A DNA stretch of 64,000 nucleotides, taken from assembly GCF_004295645.1 (NCBI RefSeq), contig NZ_CP034752.1:3906001-3970000 (forward strand), given 5' to 3'. The position numbers were made by a program, and so were the translations under genes. The notes beneath the pieces are model-generated. The model ran no database searches and was not told where the DNA came from. It saw only the letters and a list, made by a program, of their open reading frames with translations. Numbering within the stretch: the stretch's first letter is position 1; every line of letters starts with the position of its first letter. This document shows, piece by piece, positions 43,840 to 54,033 of this stretch. The stretch is from Limnobaculum zhutongyuii (lineage in GTDB: Bacteria > Pseudomonadota > Gammaproteobacteria > Enterobacterales > Enterobacteriaceae).

Positions 43840-43993
43840 TTAAACGGAGGGAGACCTTTCCGTTGGGGTCGACTTGGCGTAAGCCAACGAAGTGCCCCTA
43901 GGGAAGGTAGGCCCGACGCACACCAGTGCAAAGTACAGATGGTCTTCCGGCCGCACACATAAAATAATATAGGCACTATGTCCTTACGGCCGG
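43840..43993 (-). repeat. Intergenic repeat element, copy 2 (pbpC-yfhM gap)
   Basis: Read on the minus strand this block aligns by eye with 6603-6813: TCCGGCCGTAA, ACATAGTGCC, TGTACTTTGCA, GTGCGTCGG, TCGTTGGCTTACGCCA and CCCTCCG occur in the same order and similar spacing. It is about 55 bp shorter, lacking the central hairpin of copy 1. It contains no gene. The neighbouring (AAC)6 run at 43796-43814 is simple low-complexity DNA. Confidence 0.65.
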
Positions 43994-44057
43994 AATATTC
44001 TCTAACGCCAATTTAAATAAGCATAAGGGGGCGATGCTCCTCGCCCCACTTACACCA

Positions 44058-47000
44058 CTATTTAATCTCCAACCTCGCCGGCGTCGACCCAATCGCATGC
44101 CACTCTGGCTTATACATGGATTCTACCTGTGGAGCAGGAACACTATAGGTACCCGGTGTTACCGCACGAACCAGATACAACAGCGTTACCGGATTGCTCT
44201 TCGAGCCATCCACCTTAACGGCTGCAACATAACGGTCATCACGGTATTCCTGATACTTGATTTCAGCGCTTTGCATCTTGGTTTGCAACGCCATCAATTC
44301 TCCGGCGCTTTCACTCAGGCTGGCGCTGCTGCTACCCAGATTTTGGTTTTCCAGTTCAAAACCTGCAGGTAACAGATCGACTACCAGCGCATCGTTCACC
44401 TGATTGTCAGCCCACAGATTCAAATGCACCACTAACAGCTGACCGCTGCTCACATGATCCAGTGAAGCGCTAGAGCCATCCAGATTGAGGAAGTTACGTT
44501 CAATATGCAGGCGATTACTTACCGGAGCCGGCTGTTTCAACGGATAACCGGTAATATCAATACGTGGATATACCGTTACGCTACCGCTGTTAGTCAGATT
44601 GATACCTTTCACCAGCTGGGTGGCATCATACAGAGAAGAAATTGACTTGGTCTCTTCGTAGTCTTTACTTTCAACACCTGAGACTTCCACTTCCCATTCT
44701 GCTGATTCACGTTTAGGCAGATCACGCCCCGCCAGATAAACCGCGTTACGTTCTTGCGTTGACAGATAACGGTTGGAAACCAACGCATCTGACAGCGACA
44801 TTAATGCACTATCCTGTTGTTGAGGTAACAGGTGATACTCATTCAACAGCGCCAGAATCAAGGCATTATCGCGCAGGTCACTACCGTAGTCGCCTAACCA
44901 GGTGTTACGGTTAGCGCCACCCATTGCGGTACCCTGCTGGATCAATTGAGTGGCTTTTGGCATATCGCCCATCAATTGCAGAGCAACACCTAACTGAACC
45001 AGTGGTAAACCAGACATTGCCTCGCTACGACGTTCATACAGCTGTCGTAATGCCCCTAATGGTGCCTGTTGCTGACGAGCCAGTACCAGTCCGGCATATG
45101 CCTGCACGCTAAACTTAGCGGCATTGGTCGCTGAAGCGTTCGAAATATATTGAGGTTCGATTTGATTGCGATCCTGCAGATAACGCAGCAAACGCTGGTT
45201 AGCTTTATTCAACGCATCTTCTCGTACTGAATAACCTTGCTCACGGGCACGAACCAGGAAGTCAGTAACGTATGCGGTTAACCAATATTCTTCACTGCCT
45301 TCACGTTCCCACAGAGAGAAGCTACCATTATCTTTCTGCATGCCTAACAGGCGCTCAATACCGACGTCAATATTGCGACGACGCACATCATCACTGTCAC
45401 TCTTAATGCCTAATGCCGCCAGTTGAGCCTGATTGCTATACAGCGATGGATACAATCCACTGGTAGTTTGCTCCAGACAGCCATACGGATAGGCAAACAG
45501 TTCGCGAATATGCTGAGCCACATTTAGCGGCGGTACCGCGGTTAATGACATCTGGCCTTCCACAGTTGGCGTGGATAGCCCCAACAGTGCATCCTGTGGC
45601 AATGCCCAGCTTTCACCGGCACGCAGTGTCATCGCATAGCTGTTAGTCTTCGCCGGGGTTGCAGGACGAACGCCCAGCGTCCAGTGACGTTCAAACGCCG
45701 TTGAAGGCTCGCCCGGCAATACCAGACCATTTACCCGAACGGTAACATCACCCTGACCAAAGCCATTTAATGCTTCAACCGGAATGCTCAACGTCTTACG
45801 CTGACCTTTAGTCAGTTTAACCGTTTGCTGTGCAGCACCGGTTTGTTTCACCAGACCTTTGGTTTCAACGGTCACATTAAGAGACTGTTCACCATCGGTC
45901 AGATTACTGAGATCCAGTGCCAGAATGCTGCGGTCGCCACCGGCAATGAAACGAGGCATAGACAGTTCAGCAATTAGCGGTGCAGCAACGATCATTTTAC
46001 GTTCTGCACTGCCAAATTCTTCATCACTCCAGGCCTGAGCCATTAGTCTGAGCTCGCCGTTAAAGTCAGGGATAGGCATCTGAATTTCACCTTCACCCTT
46101 ATCGTTCAACACTACTGGCATAGCCTGTTGAGCGACGATTTTCACTACCGTAACTGGTTTTTTACCACCGCGAGCCAGAGCATCATCCTCACCGTCACCA
46201 CCGAAGCTCAACTTAGCAGTTTTACCTTTCCCTTCAATTAACTGACCGTAAATATCCATCTGGTCAACGCTATAGCGTTTACGACCAAAGAAAGCTTCGT
46301 AAGGATCTGGTGTAACGTAATTGGTAATGTTCAATACTCCGCTGTCTACTGCGGACATCAGAACGTTGATTGATTTAGGTAACTCGCCATTTTTGACAGA
46401 CGCTTTTACTTTTACCGTCAGCGTTTGGTTAGGGCGCATACGCTCTGGTGCATCCAGCGCCAGAGTAATCTTACGGTTTTCATCCACCAACGGCAGATGT
46501 AACAGCCCTACAGCACGCTTTGGCGTAGCCTGTATATTCTTATCACCAGGACGAACCACTAACGCGCTCAGGTAGAGATCGTGGCGATTCCACTCTTCAT
46601 TAATTGGTACGTTAAAGTTAGCTCCGCCAACCGGCACTTCAATCTCTTGCCACCATAAAGGCCCGTCGCTGGATTCCAGCATCAGATAGCCTTTACCGGC
46701 AGTTGGTGCTTCAACGTGCAGATTAACCTTCTCACCCGGACGGTAAGCAGGCTTATCCAGTTTCAATTTGACCTGATCCGGACGTAACGCACCGGTACCA
46801 TCGGTATTATCCTGCCAGCTATAGCCTGCCCAGAAACGCAGGCTGGTCACCATTCCACTATGAGGATCTTCAACTTCCAGTCGGTAAGAACCCCACTCCA
46901 CCGGGTAGCTCACTTTAGCTACCTGATCGGCACCGATGGATACCGTTTCCTGATTAATAATTAAATCTTTTTGATCGTAACGGGAGCTCCAACCATCGCT

Positions 47001-49007
47001 GGAGGACCATTCCCAGTAATAATCCCGACGCTCACGAACCAAACGCACATTCAGACCATCTGCCGACAGTTTGTTACCTTTCGCATTGGCATAAACAATA
47101 TCGAAACCCGCTAAGCTGTCAGAGTCCACCATAAACTGAGGTTTATAGTTATTGGTTTTGTAATCGTAAACTTCTTTTTTGTTAAACAGCGGGCGGATAC
47201 CCGGCATGTTAGTGGCTGGCCAGATAGCCTGCTCGGCGCGACGAGTCACAGGGCGACCACTGGATTCCATCAGGCTGGCCTGAATAATCACCTTCATCGG
47301 CGACTTACTTTCAGCCCAGTCGCTTGGTACTGTTACGCTGGTTAGCCCTTCAGAATCTAACTTCAGGTCAAATTCATTGAGTGAACGACTCAGATTGGTG
47401 TCCAGAACCGAACCAAACTCATAGCCTGGTAATTTCGCTACCGCATCACGGGCCGGACGCAGGAACATTTTCCCCTGCAGGCGGTTGCCTGCAGCTGGTG
47501 CACCGTATAAATAGCGGCCAGTAACATCAAAAGTAATTTCCTGAGAAGGAGCAACCGGGACATCTTCAACCGATTTCAGCTCCAGCGCCATGCGCTCAGG
47601 CAGGAAGTCTTCTACTTTAAACTTATAGAAACGGGGCTGTTTGTCCCCTAAGTTGATGCGTAATGACCATTCGCCCGTTGCAGCATTATTAGGAATGTCA
47701 TACATAAACTGATAGAAGCCGTTCTTTTTCGGCTGCCAGACAAAGCTGCGTGTAACCTGATTATCTGGCTTAAGCACATCCACTTTTACCGGTTGGTCAG
47801 GCAGCTCTGCACCATCAGAATCGCGCAGTAAACCGTTAACAATCAGCGTTTCGCCCGGGCGATATAAATCTCGTGGACCAAAGGCGAAAAATTGGGTTGC
47901 GAAGCCTTCTGGTCCGGCAATATCAAATTCCGACAGATCCAGAGCCGCTTTACTCAGATCGATTAAGCTGGTTTGCCCATCTTTAGTGGCCAGCATAATT
48001 TTTGCTTTATCATCTTTAATCAGTTGAGCGTGACCATCAGACGAGGTTTTCGCCTGTGCCAGTGAGTTGCCTTTTTCGTCAAACAGCTCAACTTTAACCC
48101 CGGATACGCCTTCACCGCCCTCCAGCGCCTGGGTAAACACATCCAGACGATCGTGATAACGGTGTAAAGAGATACCAATATCGCTCAGGGTGAAAATAGT
48201 CACCGGATTACTGTATTGATAAGCACCCGCTTCCTGCATCATTGCCAGATAGACACCCGGCTGTTGCAGTTCTTTAATGCTGTTTAGCGGCAGCAACACT
48301 TGCTCACGCGTATTGCGCTGCGGGCTTAAATCAAAACGACCGGTATAAGCCAGATCGACTTTTTTCAGAAATTCCTGAGATTCCCAGTAACTTTTTGCTC
48401 CGGTTCCTTCCCAGTCAGCCAGGAAGCCTGAAAGCATTTCCGGCTTAATGCGGAAAAAGTTAACGTCAACTTTATTCACGTTCAGGGCAATGACCGGAAG
48501 CCCGGTGATCACTTTGCTTGGTAACAGGGAACCGCGACTGGCAAAGCCAATGGAAGGCTCAATATCACGGGTGGTTAACTTTTGCTGGAACTCTTTGTCC
48601 AGCTTCATTCCGTTAACGCCACTCAGATTTTTATTAACGGTCAGAATCAACTTACGGGAAGGTTCCAAATGACGAAGGCGTAACTCCATCATATTGTCCG
48701 ACACTTCCCATGCGCCATCGACTTTACCGCTAGCCTCATCCACCAGATTCAGTAAAGAAGCAAAATTCTGATTCGCCGCAAGCGGGATTGAAAAAGTCAC
48801 CACCATCGCACTGGCACCGTCCAGCTGGACTTCAGAGGCATCAAGGATAGTAAACGACTTACCGGCATAGCGAGACGCTTGCTGCTCTGCAGCTGGCGTA
48901 GCTTGTGGAGTTTCCGGTGCTGCATGAAGCGGTAAAGAAGCGAAGCCAAGACATGAGGCAAGAAGTAGCCCCTTCAGCCTCCAAAAATCAGAATTTCCCT
49001 GACGCAT
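44058..49007 (-). CDS. yfhM: Bacterial alpha-2-macroglobulin (YfhM/ECAM type)
   Basis: A 1649-residue periplasmic protease trap. It has a signal region, MG (macroglobulin) beta domains, the alpha-2-macroglobulin core near RPGEKVNLHVEAPTAGKG, and the thioester motif CLEQ in YPYGCLEQTTSGLYPSLY within a helical TED domain (about 1150-1450). Length and sequence follow E. coli YfhM (1653). E. coli YfhM is a lipoprotein; here the N-terminus (RLKGLLLASCLGFASLPLHA) contains LASC but the hydrophobic core before it is very short, so signal peptidase I cleavage after LHA seems as likely. Pairs functionally with pbpC downstream. Confidence 0.94.
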   Translation of the reverse strand: MRQGNSDFWRLKGLLLASCLGFASLPLHAAPETPQATPAAEQQASRYAGKSFTILDASEVQLDGASAMVVTFSIPLAANQNFASLLNLVDEASGKVDGAWEVSDNMMELRLRHLEPSRKLILTVNKNLSGVNGMKLDKEFQQKLTTRDIEPSIGFASRGSLLPSKVITGLPVIALNVNKVDVNFFRIKPEMLSGFLADWEGTGAKSYWESQEFLKKVDLAYTGRFDLSPQRNTREQVLLPLNSIKELQQPGVYLAMMQEAGAYQYSNPVTIFTLSDIGISLHRYHDRLDVFTQALEGGEGVSGVKVELFDEKGNSLAQAKTSSDGHAQLIKDDKAKIMLATKDGQTSLIDLSKAALDLSEFDIAGPEGFATQFFAFGPRDLYRPGETLIVNGLLRDSDGAELPDQPVKVDVLKPDNQVTRSFVWQPKKNGFYQFMYDIPNNAATGEWSLRINLGDKQPRFYKFKVEDFLPERMALELKSVEDVPVAPSQEITFDVTGRYLYGAPAAGNRLQGKMFLRPARDAVAKLPGYEFGSVLDTNLSRSLNEFDLKLDSEGLTSVTVPSDWAESKSPMKVIIQASLMESSGRPVTRRAEQAIWPATNMPGIRPLFNKKEVYDYKTNNYKPQFMVDSDSLAGFDIVYANAKGNKLSADGLNVRLVRERRDYYWEWSSSDGWSSRYDQKDLIINQETVSIGADQVAKVSYPVEWGSYRLEVEDPHSGMVTSLRFWAGYSWQDNTDGTGALRPDQVKLKLDKPAYRPGEKVNLHVEAPTAGKGYLMLESSDGPLWWQEIEVPVGGANFNVPINEEWNRHDLYLSALVVRPGDKNIQATPKRAVGLLHLPLVDENRKITLALDAPERMRPNQTLTVKVKASVKNGELPKSINVLMSAVDSGVLNITNYVTPDPYEAFFGRKRYSVDQMDIYGQLIEGKGKTAKLSFGGDGEDDALARGGKKPVTVVKIVAQQAMPVVLNDKGEGEIQMPIPDFNGELRLMAQAWSDEEFGSAERKMIVAAPLIAELSMPRFIAGGDRSILALDLSNLTDGEQSLNVTVETKGLVKQTGAAQQTVKLTKGQRKTLSIPVEALNGFGQGDVTVRVNGLVLPGEPSTAFERHWTLGVRPATPAKTNSYAMTLRAGESWALPQDALLGLSTPTVEGQMSLTAVPPLNVAQHIRELFAYPYGCLEQTTSGLYPSLYSNQAQLAALGIKSDSDDVRRRNIDVGIERLLGMQKDNGSFSLWEREGSEEYWLTAYVTDFLVRAREQGYSVREDALNKANQRLLRYLQDRNQIEPQYISNASATNAAKFSVQAYAGLVLARQQQAPLGALRQLYERRSEAMSGLPLVQLGVALQLMGDMPKATQLIQQGTAMGGANRNTWLGDYGSDLRDNALILALLNEYHLLPQQQDSALMSLSDALVSNRYLSTQERNAVYLAGRDLPKRESAEWEVEVSGVESKDYEETKSISSLYDATQLVKGINLTNSGSVTVYPRIDITGYPLKQPAPVSNRLHIERNFLNLDGSSASLDHVSSGQLLVVHLNLWADNQVNDALVVDLLPAGFELENQNLGSSSASLSESAGELMALQTKMQSAEIKYQEYRDDRYVAAVKVDGSKSNPVTLLYLVRAVTPGTYSVPAPQVESMYKPEWHAIGSTPARLEIK

Positions 49008-49106
49008 AAGCGATTCTCTCTGAGATAATGTAGATAAGTAAGTTAGCCGTAAATAAATATGATTCTGAAGAAATATTATACTAGTAAAGCATAACCCTAA
49101 AACTCA

Positions 49107-49952
49107 TTAATCACTAAATCTCATCGCTAATGGTAATGGCGGATTAAATCGTCGCTTTAATCTGGCAAACCACGTTTGAGAATCAGTATGACTATAAAAT
49201 GGCGGCTGGTTAACCATGCCTGTCACGATATTGTGAGTCGAAGTATCACTGGCAGATAAATGCGTAAGCTCAATGCCAACAGGTAACAATTGAGTAGCCA
49301 ATACCTGAATATCATGCAAATGTTCATCGCTGGCTTTGCCATTACCACTGTCTAATAGCATCAAGAGCGACCAACGTTGGCCAAAACCTAATGAGGCAAA
49401 ACCCAATCGGCAATATTGGATGTCACGGTGTTCTGCACAATATTGGTATAACGCTTTAGAAAATATGGTCGGCATATCATTAATATGAATACCCTGACTG
49501 GAATCCGCTGGTAATGGCTCATTACCCTGCTCTTCCAGTTGAAGACTCATTGTTAAAAAATCAAGAAGCTTATAATCAATCTGCTCAAAATTATCCGCAT
49601 CACTAATCAAAATAACATCAATGCGCTGCTGCTGTGAAAATCCCATCAGCGTCACACCACGTACTTCGATATAGCTCCCAGTTTCAGGATCGTGAATCTC
49701 GGGTAACGATTCAGGTGGAACGCCGGGTTCACTCCCCAGATAAGCAAACAGGAAGGGTAATTCCGCATCATCCACATAATTAAGCCCAACATTCAGCAGG
49801 CCTTGATCTTTCTGAGCTGGGCTACTCTCATTCAATATCCATATCCGTTGATCATGAAATTCACGAGCAAACTGCAGGTATTTTTGTTCAGAATTGCTAT
49901 TGTCAGCAGAATTTCTCAGTTGACGTAACGAATGAAGAATAGGGTAGTCCAT
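49107..49952 (-). CDS. Hypothetical protein at the sseB position
   Basis: A 281-residue soluble protein. The N-terminal segment (YLQFAREFHDQRIWIL ... ELPFLFAYLGSEPG) faintly resembles the SseB N-terminal domain, and E. coli sseB and sseA lie between pepB and yfhM, where this gene sits. The rest shows no motif I know. I would not name it: the similarity is weak and the length (SseB is about 258) only roughly fits. GGAGG precedes the ATG. It is separated from pepB by a terminator, so it is transcribed on its own. Confidence 0.6.
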   Translation of the reverse strand: MDYPILHSLRQLRNSADNSNSEQKYLQFAREFHDQRIWILNESSPAQKDQGLLNVGLNYVDDAELPFLFAYLGSEPGVPPESLPEIHDPETGSYIEVRGVTLMGFSQQQRIDVILISDADNFEQIDYKLLDFLTMSLQLEEQGNEPLPADSSQGIHINDMPTIFSKALYQYCAEHRDIQYCRLGFASLGFGQRWSLLMLLDSGNGKASDEHLHDIQVLATQLLPVGIELTHLSASDTSTHNIVTGMVNQPPFYSHTDSQTWFARLKRRFNPPLPLAMRFSD

Positions 49953-50152
49953 AACCGAAACCTCCTTGTTAAGCCTTACAAACTCAAGATTGGTGAAGCA
50001 TTATATAGGATGATAGAGAGTTTCATTGATTAAAAATACACTTAAATAATATTTACATCACACATTAATAATCCACAGTGACTTTCATAACATTAAAAGA
50101 TAGTTATAGAAAAATACTGATGGCAAATAGATAACCGCGATGTAAAAAAATA

Positions 50153-50178
50153 GGCTGTCTCTGATAGAAGAGTCAGCC
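50153..50178 (-). terminator. Terminator downstream of pepB
   Basis: GGCTG-T-CTC pairs with GAG-T-CAGCC around an 8-base loop; on the minus strand it is followed by TATTTTTTT. A second, perfect 11-bp hairpin (ATAACGCGGGT / ACCCGCGTTAT, 50199-50225) lies between it and the pepB stop. Confidence 0.8.
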
Positions 50179-50237
50179 CATTATTCAATCAGTCATCAAT
50201 AACGCGGGTACCCAACCCGCGTTATCAACCTATTTCA

Positions 50238-51533
50238 TTATGACTTTTGGCTTAATAGCAAGTTGGCAATTGTCCGAACACCTAGCCCCGTTGCTCCTGC
50301 CGACCATTGATCCACTGCACCTTTACGATAAGTTGCCGAACAGTCGATATGAATCCAACCCTGCTGATAATTTTTCACAAAGTGGGACAGGAAAGCGGCT
50401 GCGGTGCTGGCACCAGCGGTATAGGCCGCACCTGCCATATTGTTTAATTCCGCAAAGTTTGACGGTAATTGGCTACGGTGGAACTCGGCCAGCGGTAAAC
50501 GCCAGAACGGTTCATTTTCGCTATTAGCACTGTTCAACATCTCGTTTGCCAGCGCATCATCGAAACTAAACAATGCATGATAGTCATTTCCTAACGCCAT
50601 TTTTGCTGCACCGGTCAGGGTGGCGCAATCAATAATCATCTGCGGATTTTGTGCTTCCGCATCAATCAGGCCATCCGCTAACACCAGACGTCCTTCTGCA
50701 TCGGTATTCATCACTTCAACGGTTTTACCATTGCGATAACGGATAATATCTCCCAGTTTGAAAGCATTGCCGCTCACCAGATTATCGGCACAGCACAGGA
50801 ACAGTTTTACACGCTGTTTCAAACCACGGCTAATCGCTAATGCCAGCGCACCGGCGATAGTTGCCGCGCCGCCCATATCGGACTTCATAGAGTCCATAAA
50901 GGCGCTTTGCTTCATGCTGTAACCACCGGAGTCAAAGGTGATACCTTTACCTACCAGACTGGCAAATACCGGCGCATCCGGATTACCGGTTGGGTTGTAG
51001 TCCAGAGCCAGCAGAGCAGGTTCACGCTCGGAGCCACGGCCTACAGTATAAAGCCCTATATAGTTCTGCTCGCGCAGTGATTCGCCTTTAACAATACGGT
51101 AACTCACCGCATCACAGGAAATATCGCAAAACAGATCAACCGTACGTTTAACCAATTCTTCAGGCCCCAGCTCTTCGGCTGGCATATTGATGGTGTCACG
51201 AACCCAGTCAATAATCTGTAAACGGCGGTCCAGCTCTTGCTGTTCTTGTTGTTCCAGCGCCGCCCACTCAACTTTTCTTTCGCCTTTTGGACCACGGAAA
51301 CCCTGCCAGAAACTCCAGCTACGTTCTAAATCCCAGCCTTCTCCCGCCAGTTTGATTTTTTTGATGCCCTGGCCGTCGATTTTACGAGCCGCACGCTGAA
51401 TAGCGCCCAGTTTGCCATTTCCATGGAGGTGAATAGTCATTCCTTCACTGTTGGTGCTCAATAGTGCTTTGTCACCCCAGACCGCATCAGCAGGTTCATG
51501 GGAAAGATAAACAGGCATAAATTGATTTGTCAT
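50238..51533 (-). CDS. pepB: Aminopeptidase B (M17 peptidase)
   Basis: A 431-residue cytoplasmic leucyl-aminopeptidase-family enzyme that releases N-terminal residues from peptides. The metal-binding and catalytic signatures are present: VGKGITFDSGGYS, DMGGAA and VMNTDAEGRLVLADGL. It follows E. coli PepB throughout (SGNAFKLGDIIRYRNGK, RLPLAEFHRSQLPSNFAELNN). It lies 78 bp after iscX on the same strand, as in E. coli, at the end of the isc region. Confidence 0.96.
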   Translation of the reverse strand: MTNQFMPVYLSHEPADAVWGDKALLSTNSEGMTIHLHGNGKLGAIQRAARKIDGQGIKKIKLAGEGWDLERSWSFWQGFRGPKGERKVEWAALEQQEQQELDRRLQIIDWVRDTINMPAEELGPEELVKRTVDLFCDISCDAVSYRIVKGESLREQNYIGLYTVGRGSEREPALLALDYNPTGNPDAPVFASLVGKGITFDSGGYSMKQSAFMDSMKSDMGGAATIAGALALAISRGLKQRVKLFLCCADNLVSGNAFKLGDIIRYRNGKTVEVMNTDAEGRLVLADGLIDAEAQNPQMIIDCATLTGAAKMALGNDYHALFSFDDALANEMLNSANSENEPFWRLPLAEFHRSQLPSNFAELNNMAGAAYTAGASTAAAFLSHFVKNYQQGWIHIDCSATYRKGAVDQWSAGATGLGVRTIANLLLSQKS

Positions 51534-51611
51534 TGTTATGGCTCCCGCTATTTTTATATTTACTTAAACCAATAAAATAAGGGCCCCCAAAGGCGGCCCC
51601 GTTAATGATTG

Positions 51612-51812
51612 CTATTCTGCTTCGTCCAGCCAGACTAACAGAATCGCCTCAAGGATCTTTTCGTTTGAGGCGTTGGGATCATCTTCAAAATCTTCTAACT
51701 CGCACACCCAACGATGTAAATCCGTGAAGCGTACCGTTTTCGGGTCGGTATCCGGAAACTGATCGTACAGCGCTTCACCAATTTCCCGACTGTCTTTCCA
51801 GGTTAAACTCAT
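51612..51812 (-). CDS. iscX: Fe-S assembly protein IscX
   Basis: A 66-residue acidic protein (SLTWKDSREIGEALYDQFPDTDPKTVRFTDLHRWVCELEDFEDDPNASNEKILEAILLVWLDEAE-type sequence) matching IscX in length and in the DPxxVRFTDLHxWV pattern. IscX binds IscS and iron and modulates cluster assembly rate. It lies 20 bp after fdx, the last gene of the isc operon. Confidence 0.95.
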   Translation of the reverse strand: MSLTWKDSREIGEALYDQFPDTDPKTVRFTDLHRWVCELEDFEDDPNASNEKILEAILLVWLDEAE

Positions 51813-51832
51813 CTTTTATATCCCGTTGTTAA

Positions 51833-52168
51833 TTAATGCTCGCGGGCATGGTTAACCGTATAGCGAGGAAGCTCAACCACCAGATCTTCATCGGTCACTT
51901 TTGCCTGACAGCTTAAACGGCTCTCCGGCTCCAGTCCCCAGGCTTTATCCAGCATATCGTCTTCCAATTCGCTGCTTTCTGCCAGAGAATCAAATCCTTC
52001 ACGCACAATACAGTGACAGGTGGTACAGGCACAGGACATTTCACAGGCATGTTCCACTTCAATACCGTTACGTAATGCGGCATCTAATATGGTTTCACCC
52101 TCTTTTGCTTCAACAACCGCACCTTCCGGACATAAGTCCTGATGGGGCAGGAATACTATTTTAGGCAT
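51833..52168 (-). CDS. fdx: [2Fe-2S] ferredoxin of the isc system
   Basis: A 111-residue ferredoxin that supplies electrons for cluster assembly on IscU. The cluster ligands are in CEMSCACTTCHC (three cysteines) and the distal cysteine in SRLSCQAKV. N-terminus PKIVFLPHQDLCPEGA and the length match E. coli Fdx. It starts two bases after the hscA stop. Confidence 0.97.
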   Translation of the reverse strand: MPKIVFLPHQDLCPEGAVVEAKEGETILDAALRNGIEVEHACEMSCACTTCHCIVREGFDSLAESSELEDDMLDKAWGLEPESRLSCQAKVTDEDLVVELPRYTVNHAREH

Positions 52169-52170
52169 GC

Positions 52171-54021
52171 TTAAACCTCATCTACGGAATGACCCGCCAA
52201 AGCGCGGCGTATTGATGAATCCATACGGCGGGCGGCAAAATCTTGAGTTACAGAATCCAGTGTCTTGATGGATGCTTCTATTATCGCAGTCTCATTGCCC
52301 TGCATAGCAGTTTGTAGCTGGCTGATAGCGCTATCTATTGCAGCGCGTTCAGTTTCAGTGAGCAGATCGCTGTCGCTATTCAAAGCGGCATTCAGGCTTT
52401 CCAGCACCCGGGCGGCCTCTACCTTTTGTTCTGCCAGCATACGTGCACTAACGTCTTGTTGTGCGTTGGTCATCGAGTCTTTAATCATGGTGGCGATTTC
52501 ATCATCGCTCAGGCCATAAGAGGGTTTCACTTGAATCGATGCCTGCACGTTGGTGGATTTTTCCATCGCCGTAACGCTCAGTAAACCATCCGCATCCACC
52601 TGATAGGTTACGCGAATATGCGCGCCACCGGCAGGCATTGGCGGTAGGCCACGTAACGTAAAGCGAGCCAGAGAACGACAGTCATCAACCAATTCACGCT
52701 CGCCCTGCAGTACGTGAACCATCATCGCAGTCTGACCATCTTTAAAGGTGGTGAACTCTTGCGCTCTGGCTACCGGAATGGTGGTATTGCGTGGAATAAT
52801 CTTTTCTACCAATCCGCCCATGGTTTCAATACCCAGAGAAAGCGGAATCACATCTAACAATAAAATATCGGAATCTGGCTTATTGCCAACCAGCACATCA
52901 GCCTGAATAGCAGCACCAATCGCTACAACCCGGTCAGGGTCAATACTGGTTAACGGGGTTCGACCAAAAAACTCACCCACTAAAGTACGTACCAATGGTA
53001 CACGGGTGGAACCGCCAACCATGACGACTTCCAGTACTTCATCTGCGCTGACGCCGGCATCTTTCAGTGCACGACGGCAGGCTAATAATGTCTTTTTCAC
53101 CAGCGAAGCAATCAGATCGTCAAACTGTTCACGGGTAACCGTACCCTGCCAGCTACCGACTTTAACTTCCGCACTATGACTATCGCTAAGGGCTATTTTG
53201 GCCGCTATCGCAGCATCCAGTAGCTGACGCTGAAGCTGATGGTCGCTGTGGGCACCAAATCCAGCTTGTTCACGCAACCAGTCTGCCAGCAGATGGTCAA
53301 AGTCATCACCACCCAGCGCAGAATCACCGCCGGTTGCCAGCACTTCAAACACCCCACGACTCAGGCGAAGAATAGAAATATCAAAGGTACCACCACCCAG
53401 ATCGTAAACGGCGATAATGCCTTCCTGTCCTGAATCCAGACCATAAGCAATGGCTGCCGCAGTTGGTTCATTTAACAGACGCAGCACATGCAATCCTGCC
53501 AGGCGAGCGGCATCTTTGGTACCCTGACGCTGAGCGTCATCAAAATAGGCAGGAACGGTAATCACCACACCGTCAAGATCGCCGCCTAATGTCTCCTGAG
53601 CGCGTTTCGCCAGCGTAGTCAGAATCTCCGCAGAAACCTGAACCGGATTAACCATTCCACCGGCGGTAACAATAACCGGTAAGCCATTCTCACTGGCTTG
53701 CAGTTGGTAAGGCAGGTTTGGGTAGCGTTGAACGATATCGTTCAGTGAACGCCCCATCATTCGTTTCACCGAACTCAGGGTATTGGAAGGATCGGCAGCA
53801 GCCTGAGCACGTGCGCTCCAGCCAACATCCGTTCCTTCATGTTGATAATGCACTACGGAAGGCAGTAAATGGCGACCTTGATCGTCGGGTAACGTTTCGG
53901 CTTGCCCACTGCGGACAGTGGCAACCAGAGAGTTAGTGGTACCTAAGTCGATACCCGCTGCGAGCCGACGCTGGTGAGGTGCTGCCGTCATCCCCGGTTC
54001 GCTAATTTGTAATAAAGCCAT
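52171..54021 (-). CDS. hscA: Hsp70-type chaperone HscA
   Basis: A 616-residue specialised Hsp70 that, with HscB, drives cluster transfer from IscU. The ATPase domain has GIDLGTTNSLVATV, VYDLGGGTFDISIL and VMVGGSTRVPLVR; the substrate-binding domain follows from about 390 (LLLDVIPLSLGIETMGG). Its client motif LPPVK is present in the IscU encoded in the same operon. The gap to hscB is 12 bp and to fdx 2 bp. Confidence 0.97.
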   Translation of the reverse strand: MALLQISEPGMTAAPHQRRLAAGIDLGTTNSLVATVRSGQAETLPDDQGRHLLPSVVHYQHEGTDVGWSARAQAAADPSNTLSSVKRMMGRSLNDIVQRYPNLPYQLQASENGLPVIVTAGGMVNPVQVSAEILTTLAKRAQETLGGDLDGVVITVPAYFDDAQRQGTKDAARLAGLHVLRLLNEPTAAAIAYGLDSGQEGIIAVYDLGGGTFDISILRLSRGVFEVLATGGDSALGGDDFDHLLADWLREQAGFGAHSDHQLQRQLLDAAIAAKIALSDSHSAEVKVGSWQGTVTREQFDDLIASLVKKTLLACRRALKDAGVSADEVLEVVMVGGSTRVPLVRTLVGEFFGRTPLTSIDPDRVVAIGAAIQADVLVGNKPDSDILLLDVIPLSLGIETMGGLVEKIIPRNTTIPVARAQEFTTFKDGQTAMMVHVLQGERELVDDCRSLARFTLRGLPPMPAGGAHIRVTYQVDADGLLSVTAMEKSTNVQASIQVKPSYGLSDDEIATMIKDSMTNAQQDVSARMLAEQKVEAARVLESLNAALNSDSDLLTETERAAIDSAISQLQTAMQGNETAIIEASIKTLDSVTQDFAARRMDSSIRRALAGHSVDEV

Positions 54022-54033
54022 GTTCAGTTTCCG

